Shown in pieces: positions 11,650 through 21,777 of a stretch of 58,099 nt of DNA (its first letter is position 1; each line of letters starts with the position of its first letter). The DNA is from Ectocarpus siliculosus (taxonomy: Eukaryota; Sar; Phaeophyceae; Ectocarpales; Ectocarpaceae): the NCBI GenBank assembly GCA_000310025.1, contig FN648422.1, forward strand, positions 62,630-120,728, given 5' to 3'. The translations under genes were made by a program, and so were the position numbers. A model generated the notes under the pieces. It ran no database searches. It saw only the letters and a list, made by a program, of their open reading frames with translations, and was not told the DNA's origin.

Positions 11650-12911
11650 GTATGAATGTTGCTCTCGCCCTTTTGCCCTCTCTGTCCTCCTCTCCCGTTA
11701 ACTCTCTGCGGCTAGGATCCGCGGCTCCAACCCCGCCCCTGCGGCTTTGCGCGCTCTCCCTGCGTACCAGAGAGTTACCCACAGCTACAGGGATGTAGGC
11801 GGAGCCCGCAATTGGGAAGCGACTCGCGTGCTCGGAGGCAGAGATAGGAGAGCGGGGGAGCCGAGGAGCCGAAGGCCGAAGGAAGGGTGTGTCGTGTGTA
11901 CATTTCAGCTCTCTAAAACCAAGTGATTACCAAACAATGGAACTATTTTTAAAATTAAAAATTGAAAAAAAAAAAAAACTAAAAGCTGCCCTTGGCACAG
12001 GGACGACACACCAGCCGTACGCGTGTCTAGGACGGACGGTCGTCGTTTCTGCAGCCGCGTGATGTCTGCAGGCTGCTCGAATTGAGTTCTCAGGGTTGCT
12101 GTTCAACCAATCGCTGTGCGGAAGCTGCGTGATCCATGATGCTACGCTAGTTTTCGGTGTAGAGTCAAGCAAACTACAGAAGAAGCAGTACCAGCGCTAA
12201 ATACAGGTGCTACCGCTTCCGCTTAGTTGTCAACACTTAGACCTGCACGTGCGACCACCGTCGTAGGCGAGAGAGGCCATATGGAGGGGAGCACCGAGGG
12301 ACGACAAATTTTCATGGTGGCGTGCCTCGCACAAAAGGCGAAGAAATATGCGATGGCAAGAACCGCATGGGAACAGTATTTGGCAATCAGGTGAAAAATT
12401 ACGATGAGATCAACCCTTGATGGAAGAACTCGGCGATAGACTTGTTTTGTCGATACTGACTGCTGTCGTGTGTAGGGGTAGGCATACACAGCAGTAAGCT
12501 GTTGTTTACTGCTGTAGACTGCTAAGAGCAGTACATTTACTGGTACATCTTTGCAGCTGTTGTACTCCAGTAGTACACGACCCTGGGTTCCAAAAGACAC
12601 ACGAACGTATATGTCGCCCATGCCATGCTGTCACGCGCGTGGAGCAGAAGTGTATCCGTTGTTAGAGCAAACAATGGGTATGCTATGTACAAGTACATAT
12701 AGGCTACTTCTGTAGTCTGTTAGTCTACGGCTGTACACTCGTCGCCCCTGGTACTGCTGTAGACTACTGTAGGTACATGCTCCTGTGCACTCCCGCCGTG
12801 GTGGCTGGTTACCGTCCAAGAAAAATACCGTGGTGGCCACCTAATAATAGACTACTGCTGTATTGCAGTGGAGTTTCACACGGGAATGATGCTGAGGCGT
12901 GGAAAAATCGT

Positions 12912-14606
12912 TAAGGCCGCGGTGGAGGGGCATATCTCCTCTTCAGCAAACCAGGAAACGCCTGCATATCTTGGTCTTTCCAAGTCTAACCCCTCTACGA
13001 ATCTACCGTCGCAGATAGATGTCGCTTGTGTACAGTCTTATAGCTCAGGTTGTAGTCCTTGTGATACACTACTGATTGGCGATTAGCCACCATTTTGGCG
13101 CCGCGATTTTGCAAAGGCTCCTTTTGTCTTCGAGATCGGTGAGCTACAGAAGTACAACCAGGATTGAAGCTGCTGTCTATTCGGCGATCTTCGAACGCTT
13201 CAAGCAAACAGGGTGACTGCGAATCAGCGCCTACATGTATGTGTGGGACCGTGAACTTCAGCGCAGCTCTTCGCTCACACATCTTATTCGTCGCTACACA
13301 ATGTAGGCGACTTGAATGCCTGGGGTCAACCTCGGACCTCACAGCAGCTTCAATGATCCCGCTTGTAGCTCACCGCGATAGAAGGATCCTTTGGAGAATC
13401 GCGGACCGCAAATCGGTAGTGTATCACAAGGGTTACATATCTGAGCTCAATACGTTTGTAACATTTGACAGTTTCGGAACAAAAAAAAACTGAAATAAGG
13501 AAATATATTTTGAGTTAAGCCATCGTTCTGAGGATCGTTCCTGACAGTCTCGCCAGAACCCAAGATAAGGGAAAAATAATCAGATTTAACAGCGGAGGGA
13601 GGCTGGTTTTGTGGAAAATTTTGCCAACTTTTCGATTTAGCAGCTTTCTTTGAAATAACACATCAGGCACCACACACAACACATCATCAGGCGCCACCCA
13701 CACGCACACACACAGTCTGCAAGAGCATGTCCAGCGGCCGCCCACATAAAACCCAGTGCCCAGCGCAAATGCCCTGGAGTTGGCGCGCCACCAACACAGA
13801 AAGGGGGAGGCTGCACGGTCAGAAAACCAAGTTGGGGTTGGTTGTTGCGCGGCTTTAGGTCAGCAACAACACGCGCCCGTCACACACAGAGGTTGAGGCA
13901 AGGGGGAGAAAGAGCGCCGGAACGAACCGCAGCAACCGACGACGTAGAGGAGGTGGCAGAACCGCCAGCAAAGGGCAGAGAGGAGGAAGAGCACGCTGCT
14001 GTTGCCTCCTGGTGACGCGCCGCAAGAAAGAGTATTCTCTGCTTCTACTTGAGAGAGCGTGTTTGACTTCGATGTGCCCCCGCCCCAAAAAAAATCACCC
14101 TCCTCTCCCCAACGCTTGAAATGCGATACACAGCACTTCGTACAGGGCTGCCGGGCATTATGTGTACTTCCTGTCGCTGTTCTGGTGCGGGTTCGTGTGC
14201 TGGGGTTAAGGGGGCAACACAGACACGCATGCACGCACATTCAACAGCAGTGGGAGCGCTGTGATCAGGGTGTAGCTGTCACGCAGCGCACCACAAAAAA
14301 CAGCAGTACCTGCGAACAGGGGAAGTTGGTTGGGTGACTGTCGTCCCACAGCCAATCACATGCAGCCGCCTTAAATCGAAAAATATTCGCCTGCAGGAAG
14401 TTTCCAGGAAATTTTCTTATCTCAAAATCTGCTTCCTTATCTCAGCAAATTTGGAGCCCCAGTCCGAAACTGTGAATTGTACACAAGCGACATCTGCAGG
14501 CGGTTAATGTGCGATGGTACAGCAGACTTGTGAATGGCAAGATATGCAGGCGTGCCCTGGTTTGCTGAAGAAAAGATCTGCCAACTCCACCGCGGCCTTG
14601 ACGAGC
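12912..14606. repeat. Inverted repeat pair, left copy interrupted by a second element
   Basis: The sequence at 12912-13043 reappears in reverse complement at 14475-14606 (AAGGCCGCGGTGGAG, CTTCAGCAAACCAGG, CGCCTGCATATCTTG, TGTCGCTTGTGTACA). The next part of the right copy (14390-14475: CAGTTTCGGA, ATAAGGAA, ATTTTGAG) matches 13465-13520 on the left. The left copy is therefore split by an insertion at about 13040-13465. Confidence 0.75.
13037..13465. mobile_element. Non-autonomous inverted-repeat element nested in an older repeat
   Basis: Inward-facing ends share CTCAGGTTGTAGTCCTTGTG-type sequence. The left part around 13045-13110 and the right part around 13360-13450 are reverse complements through TAGTGTATCACAAGG and ATTGGCGATTAG-like words. 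It is about 430 bp, encodes nothing recognisable and interrupts the repeat described at 12912-14606. Exact ends are uncertain by a few bases. Confidence 0.65.
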
Positions 14607-15825
14607 ACATTCCTGACAGTTTTAATGCACAGATTCATTATAATCGACCAATAGAACACGTGGAACGTATGTAGAACACGGACTCCTCGGTAGCAGTTCA
14701 GGACCTTGTGTGATGTGTGTGATCAATTCGGGCATGTCGCTGCTGCATGCTACCGGTTCAAGCGATAATGGCATTGCCACCATCATCAGGGGTTTCGCAT
14801 GTAAAATATCGGCAGCGGATTCTCGTGTAGCCGTTTTATTTGGAAGATAGAGTGCCAAAGAAGACGTCAAATTGCTGTTGAGTCAACGGCAGATCGCCGT
14901 TGACCGCAACTTACAAAACAACACAGGCCAGCATTCGACAATCCGCCAGTCGTTCTTGTTTCTCGCACGGTTCCAAAAATCAGTTGACGTAGAATTTAGA
15001 CTACATTCGGTCCTCTTTCTTTCAAAGGTGTTTACTTTTCTCGGTTCTGGCTCAAGGGCCTGTTTCAACGTTAAGAGTGGCGCCCACATTGTAGGGGCCC
15101 TGAAAAAACCACAGTGGGGGCGGAGGGGCGTACTCATACTTGTATATTGCATGTCGCAGCTGTTAGGACCATTGACCACGCGCCCTCGTCGAGAGGACGG
15201 AACATTATTCCCACAGAACCGATCGCAATGGCCAGTCGTTAGTCGTTCCTTCCTACGTTGCCAAATTTGGCTCAACAATGTTTGCCCTATCCTGTCTAGG
15301 TCGCTTCTCTCCTGCTTCTCGCACGTCATGTACCCCAGAGCAGCTATCGTATTCTCCTTTCTGCTCCATGCGTCAAACTTCTCTTTGTAGCGTCCTTGCT
15401 CAGTCATGTACTTTTCTCTCCTTTCCGTAACATGGATATTCCGCAAGTACATAAAACCTTCGCACTCGGAGCCGGTTCGCAATCGAACTTGTCGTCGTCT
15501 TCGCCTACCTTCCTTGATCTCGGTCTGACTACGTTCTCGAAGGTCAATGTCCTCAGCCCTAACTTCGAGCTCCATTTTTTCCCTCCGTCCAGTGTTCCAT
15601 GGAAGTACTCCTTGAACCTTATCCCTTCGTTATTTATCTAAACCCTCCGTTTCCCCCCTACTTTATTTCGTAGATTCAGGCCTTCTTTCCCTCAAAAGCA
15701 CGTTACACCTCCTCCTTGTACTGTACTTATTGGAAGGTACATATGCCATCGTCATTCGGTCCTGGGCTAACATAGTTCCCATACTCGACCCCACCCTCCG
15801 CGGAAAAAAAGCGGAGTTACACTAA

Positions 15826-16056
15826 GGGCCGTTTTAAACGCGGCGATTTTTCCAAAATTTTTCCTTCCAAAAACACACGGAACGGCGATTTGCGGCGCCC
15901 ACACAACATTTTTCTTTTTGGAAAGTTTGGAAATTTGGAAAGAAGTAGGGGCCGAAAAAAATGGAATGGTTCGTTCCAAATATTTGGAACCTTTCCAATT
16001 TTTTTTTTTGAAATTTTGAAATTTGGAGCGAAATAGCGCTGCGTTTAAAACGGCCC
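15826..16056. mobile_element. MITE with 16 bp perfect terminal repeats and TAA target duplication
   Basis: Both ends read inward as GGGCCGTTTTAAACGC without mismatch, flanked on each side by TAA (15823-15825 and 16057-16059). The 231 bp interior is AT-rich and partly palindromic, with no reading frame. A three-base TAA/TTA duplication is characteristic of PIF/Harbinger elements (established), so it is probably mobilised by such a transposase. Confidence 0.85.
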
Positions 16057-16386
16057 TAAGGGTCGACAAAATGTCACAGCGGAACAACAGATACGGTCGA
16101 ATACCAGCTCACTGGCATGCAGAAAGTATGCCCCGAGAGCCGCCGGGAGAACGAATTGTAGGCCTGACAGCCACCGAGACCTCTTCCGCCCCATCATGGC
16201 AATTAGCAGTGACACCAGCTTGTGTGCAGGTTGTAGTTGGTGGCCCCTACCTGCTGCTGCTGCTGCTGCCTCTGTCGTTTGCACCCATGCCTCACGACAC
16301 GCCGTATTCTGAACAGGGTTGAAAAAGCAGCAGTGGACCGGTTACACGTACCCAACCTGTGTCACCGCGCCGGAATCTTTCACCAG

Positions 16387-18573
16387 GCCGTTCGATCCCA
16401 AGGCGTACTACAATCATGGCGTTTGCATTGATTCCTTGGGGGAAAAGGAAGCGGCGCTCTCTAGCTTCGAGAAAGCTTTCGAGCTGCAACCGAGCTTGGC
16501 AGATGCTGGAGCGAACGCGGCCGGCCTGCTCATTCAAACTGACGAAGCCGAGCGCGCCTGCACCCTCTGTTACCTCGTGAGTTTCTCGGGAGAGGGTTGT
16601 TACCATAGTCACACACGTTCCGCCACTTGTGCGATAGATAACCTTGTGCTAGCATATGATGATGCACTGTTGTTGCAGCCAAGCTGTCATATGCTTTGGC
16701 CGGCCCCTTAATTGAGCTAGAAAGAAACTGACAAGCTTGGCCGTTTGACCGGTTGACTTACGGCAGGCACTTGACGGGAACCCCGACTGCGCAGCCGCGT
16801 TGTACAATCTGAACACGGCTCTGCGAATGGCCGGGCGACCCAGGGAAGCGATCGCCTTGTCGTGGAGATGGATCCGGGAACGGCTTCCCGCGGGCACCCC
16901 GAGTTACGCCTCGGCAGTTTCCTTGGAAACCCTGGCCGCTGCATCCAGTAGCAACAGCGAAGACGGACCTAATCCTCACCCTTCTGCTGTTGCAACGACG
17001 AGAGCGGAGCTGCCAATTTTTTGTGGCTCGATGGGGGGCTTCGAATCGGAGGTCGGAAAGAGAATGGTCTGCATTGAAGATTGCTCTGCTGAAGGTTCGG
17101 CAGCCAAAGAACAAGACGCGGACGGAGCGAGTTGTGTCACGGTTGTGTGCATTCGGTGGGGGCCCAAGTACGGGCCGGAATACGTGGAGAGACTGGCCGC
17201 GGGTGTACGACGAAACTTGCGGAGGGACCACCGCTTCGTGTGCTACACTGATGATGTGGAAGCGCTTAGCGAGATGCCTGGGGTGGTGGCAAGGCCGCTC
17301 GGTTCGGCTAGGTGTGGGGAATGGCGAGGGTGGTGGCACAAGGCGTTCCTGTTCTCGAGGTGAATTCGGGTGGCGTTGTGACGAGCGACATACATCCGCG
17401 GTACCAACGAGTGCCCGCAGTATTTTCACGAGGGGCAAATAGGTGACGACAGGATACGTCGATTCTAGGTTTCCAGCCCCCGCTTTGGTGGCACACGATA
17501 GCCGTAAGGATCATAGGATCGGTCTCCTTGTTCGCTCAACTGCCTTGCTGCCCCTCACTCTTCGCATCATTGCCAGAATCACCCCGAGGTGCCGCGCATC
17601 CAAGGTACATTTGTTTTTCAAATGTGGAAATATAGACGTTTTGATTTTCGGTTGCGTGAGTGAGTGTATTCTTCGACCCTGACTAAACCCTGGGACATGT
17701 TGCCGACACAGGGAGACGACATTGGCTGGACGCGTTGTGTACATCGACCTCGACACGGTTATCGCCGGCTCTTTGGATGAAATCGCCGGCTATGCTGGCC
17801 CTTTTGCCGTCCTTTCTGCGGAGGGGATGGCAAACGAGCGCCGTCCAGGGGGTTTGAACAGCTCGGTCATGTCTTGGGATGCTGGTAGGGAAGTGAATAC
17901 CGTCCAACCAGTGCACGACCTGCTGAAAGAGGCATATGCGGTGGTGAGTATGCCAAATCAACCTCGTCGTCGTTGTTCCGCATTACAATCCGTTCCGGGC
18001 CGCCCAGTCCCTCCAAACAGCCGTACCGGTCCACCTGCCTTGGATGTCATCTGTTGTCACCTGTCAACACCCCAAAACAGGGTACTATCTTGGACGAAGA
18101 AACGGGGACCCGGAACAATCATCACAACTGCTGTCTTCAACATTTTTCTTGTGTCTATCTGCAGCGTCTGGGCGGAAATATGACTCTTTTTGTAAGAACA
18201 AGAACGTGGGCCACGACTCTGCGAGAGTTCATATGTGCCATGCCTGCGTACCAGCACCATTTTCCACCCGCAACCCTGTTGCCCTTCAATCACATAGGTA
18301 ACCGCGTGCGTGCACAAGTTTGACCACTGGCTGGAAATGGCGGTGCCTTCAGCAAGAACCTTGCAACGCGCTTTCCCGGATCAGATCGTCGAGTACACCT
18401 CTTTGCGGTTGGCAGCGGCGGCGGGGGTAAAAGCTGCCGAAGCTGGCAATTTCCTGCTGCCACAACTGCCCCAGGGCGCTCGAATAGTGTGTTTCCCCCT
18501 CCAGCCCAAGCCTCATAACGTCACGGAAGACTGGTTGCGACATATGTGGTTGGGGGAACAGGCCATCGGGTAG
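16387..18573 (+). CDS. TPR-glycosyltransferase fusion protein
   Basis: Exons: about 16387-16576, 16767-17359, 17712-17943 and 18298-18573 (stop). All junctions are GT-AG with matching phases 0, 2 and 0. The first part carries tetratricopeptide repeats (DPKAYYNHGVCIDSLGEKEA, SSFEKAFELQPS, then NPDCAAALYNLNTALRMAGR). A low-complexity linker leads to a glycosyltransferase-like domain: VTVVCIRWGPKYGPEYVERL, RFVCYTDD, WWHKAFLFS, then YIDLDTVIAGSLDEI with a D-x-D metal/nucleotide-sugar motif, GGLNSSVMSWDAG, HKFDHWLEMAVP, and a C-terminal GARIVCFPLQPKPH. Bacterial putative glycosyltransferases share this motif order (known); donor and acceptor are unknown. TPR repeats suggest protein-protein contacts, perhaps in a Golgi or cytosolic complex (inference). 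The true start is not settled: no ATG precedes the TPR exon in frame, so upstream exons exist. No signal peptide was seen. Confidence 0.8.
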
Positions 18574-20886
18574 GAACGTACAGGATGGTGCTCTTCTTGA
18601 AAATATGTAGCGTATCTGCTGTACTTGGTAGTTTGAAAATCACTCTGAACGTAGAGAGTTGGGAGCAATGACGCAAAATCGGAGAATACAAGTTTTTTTA
18701 AGCCGACCGTTGTTGTTCACATTTGACGGTCGAACGCCCTATACTATCTAGTCACACCTCTTCCGTGGAACTGCTACTGCTAGCCTTCAAAAGTGAAGGC
18801 GAGCACTGCAGGCTGGTGCGTCAAACACAATATGCAAGATAGATGTGGTGGACTGGCGCCCACAATGAGACGAAAACACACACGCACACGCCCAGCACGG
18901 TCGATGCTAACCATTCAAATAGGCCAAACACACACACACCTGTGCCACATGCATAGTTCGCAACCTTTACGGGAGACGTGATATTGGCGCCGCATTCAGC
19001 GTGCACGATCAGCGTTTCTCGATCGCCAGTATTCCAGTGTCACCAGGTAGCTCCAAATACCCTAGAGCCTCCCCAATACAATCACCAACTCCGGCCCATC
19101 GGCAGATGCAAGAACCATCGCGCTTTCCACACCGGTGTAATGTCGGGCACGACCTCTGCATGCTTGCATATCGCATGTCGACCGCAAACTCAGCATATAT
19201 GCTCAGAGGTGCGCCTGTCCTGTCTCATCCAAGAACAAGACCTTTCCTAACCCATCCCACCCCGCGCAGGGCGCAGGCCAATACCATCCAATCAAATCTG
19301 TCACGAGAGAACTCTTTCAATCCCATCAACACATATGGTACACATTTTCCACCCCAACCCATCACCACCCACGAGAGACTAATCCCACCTCGTCAAAAAG
19401 TGACGGCAAGTTCTAAAAACTCCGCCTGCGCCAGCCTGTCTAGTACCATCCCACACAAGCGACCACAAGCAAAAACCTGCAAAAAGATTGTGGACCTCAA
19501 CCGAGAACGGAGGCTACTCCCAGCTTGTCATACATACATACATACGCTGTTCGTTATACATATACCAAGCTCAAAGCGGCGGCGGCAGCAGCTGCAGCAG
19601 TAAATACGAAACACGAGTCACCGACGGCTGACCTAAGAGTCGACGGCGGTGTGCGCTAGATTACTATCGCGCCAGAGTACACAAATCTACGGAACTACGG
19701 GACCAAACAATGCGAGCCTTGTACACCATACGTGCACCTACTTGTATTCTACACGGGTAACATCCTGTTCTGGCTCACCCGTCAACTTCAACTAGACAAC
19801 TGAATTCCACATTTTCCGACCCTACCGGATCCGCCTTCCGAAAAATAAAAAATTTGCAGCGCTCGTCAACGCCACATATAACACGTATACAGGGTACGAC
19901 AGGAAAGACAAGGTTTCATAACACGGGGTTTGAAAAGGACAGCTAACTAGGGAGCCCCCGGCAGCCCCGAACTAGCTGCTCTTGATCGACCGGCACGCCC
20001 AACGCCTTCCAAAAATACATCGTGCCGACGATCACACATCAACAACAGGACGTTACTAGAATCTACTGCATCCACCGTACTATGTTCGCACGTTCAGCAC
20101 CCATCAGCTCTCTGCTACCGAATAGTCCAAATCAAATTTCGTGGAACCTAAGCGAACAAGTGGAACGAAGAAACGTGACTGACAAAAACACCACCCAACC
20201 AAATTACATGTACCGAGGTCTCTCCCAAAAGACGCCCGACTTGGATTTTTTTTTCAGTAGAAGAAAACACAACAGCGAAACACCCCACAACACACGCAGC
20301 GACAGAGATACGCCATCAAAACTCTGGTAATACATGATGGCGCATGTTTACCACCCCACACAGGAAAAAATAAACTCCTGGATTCTACCTGTGACGGAAA
20401 CATAGTGGGTCGCACGAGATCAAATAGATCGGGGCGACATTCCTCGCCGTCCGGGCAATACATAAAAAAAAAAATAATATACTCACATGAGCGTGCCCAA
20501 TACCCACCCAACCTCTCGGAAGCGTACCTACCATCGAGGGAATTAGAGCGTGCACACCATGTCATAAAAGCGAAAAAAAAAACTCGCGCTACAAACAAAC
20601 TAGGAGCACCAGAATAGTACAGCCCTCCTATGTTGGGCCAGGCTACCCGCACGCTAGCTTCCTCGTCTTTTCGGGCTAAACAAAAGTGGCACACGCTCAC
20701 GGCGGCAGAAGAGCCATCAAATCGACAAACTTGACGTTTTAAACGGCAAAAAAGAAACAAGCACCACATTTCTTGAGTAGTTTGACGGCTCGCCAGAACG
20801 CACCGGCTTTCTTGGGATTGAGTGTGTTCAAGCCCCGAAGCCATTTCCCAAACCCCGAATCAATCGTCCTGTTGTGCCTCGTCTGA
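18574..20886. other. Convergent 3' flanks of the glycosyltransferase gene and gene B
   Basis: This lies between two stop codons facing each other. No exon-like reading frame with splice signals was seen. The long frame at 19001-19603 has biased composition (Pro/Thr/Ser/Arg) and no recognisable motif. The stretch most likely holds the two 3' untranslated regions. Confidence 0.55.
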
Positions 20887-21777
20887 CTACGGGAGATCTG
20901 CCCTTGGGCTGCCCGACTCGGACGCATTTGCCATCATCACCATCGTCCCTGCGGGCGCGTGGACTCCCTTTGTGGTTTTGTGGCCAGGGGAAGATCGCCT
21001 TTTGACCGCGGACCTTCCGCGTTCAGAGCTCCTTCCGCGATCTTCGGCTGGGCGCCCCCGCTTGGGGGTTCCTTTCATTTCGGCTTCGGCGACTTTGCCA
21101 TCCTGCTCCCGTTGCCCTGAAGCGATGTCCGCAGTGTTATCGCGTCCGTACGGGGTACCTGACTTCCCGGCCGCAGCAGCCGTAGTATTGTCAAAGACAG
21201 AGTAATCCGAATCCTCAGCATAATCGCTTGTGCCGCTCTGGCTGTACTGCTTCACGAACGCCCTCCGCTTTTTGGCGAGCTGCTCCGGGTCGCTGGGTAC
21301 CGCGGGCACGGGCCCCGCGAGGGCAGGGGAAAGGTTTCGGTCGCCACCAACGGCGAGACCGTCCTCGTTGGTACTCCCGCCAGCGGTGTCCGGCCCCCTC
21401 ACCTGATTCTTGACCCAACTATTGTCGGGTTTGCCAATGCTGCTGTTCGAACGACCCATCAAGGCCAGAGCCTCTTTGGCATTGGCCGAGGATTGCTCCG
21501 CCCTAGCCTTGACCTCTTCCTCGTCGGCCTGGGACCAGCCCCGAGCAAGGCCTCGTGCATACGGCGACCTTCCCCGAGGAAGGGCAGGGCTGCCCCGGCC
21601 CGTCTTACCGGTGCTACCGGCGCTCTCGCTCCTACCGCTGAAGACCTTGATCTTTTCGCGAACAGACGAGCCCTCGACCTCGCCGCCCGCCGAAGACGTT
21701 GATCGCGGAGACATCACCACCTCCTGATCCTCATCGGAGTCATTGGCGATCATCTCCGCGTCGGCCTCAGCTTCCGC
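20887..21777 (-). other. Gene B terminal exon
   Basis: It joins in phase 0 (QAALE to AEAEADAEMIANDSDED). It is acidic at first, then Gly/Ser/Arg-rich, with KKRRAFVKQYSQSG and a basic KRGRPAEDRGRSSERGRS stretch that could act as a nuclear-type or nucleic-acid-binding basic patch. It ends SPRADLP-stop. No catalytic domain is recognised. Confidence 0.65.

Larger units (their letters stand above)
11650..16386. other. Repeat-dominated region upstream of the glycosyltransferase exons
   Basis: Apart from the repeats listed separately (12912-14606 and 15826-16056), no coding exon is supported. The minus-strand open frame at 14883-15575 has a charged composition and could be a decayed retroelement fragment, but no motif is recognisable. 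A short stretch near 15120-15200 resembles one near 43690-43790. Confidence 0.4.

Noticed and set aside
14883-15575. Charged 230-codon minus-strand frame, possible retroelement fragment
   Set aside because: No gag, protease, reverse transcriptase or integrase motif and no flanking long terminal repeats found; left unannotated.
19001-19603. 200-codon plus-strand frame
   Set aside because: Pro/Ser/Thr/Arg-biased, no splice or domain support, lies between convergent gene ends.
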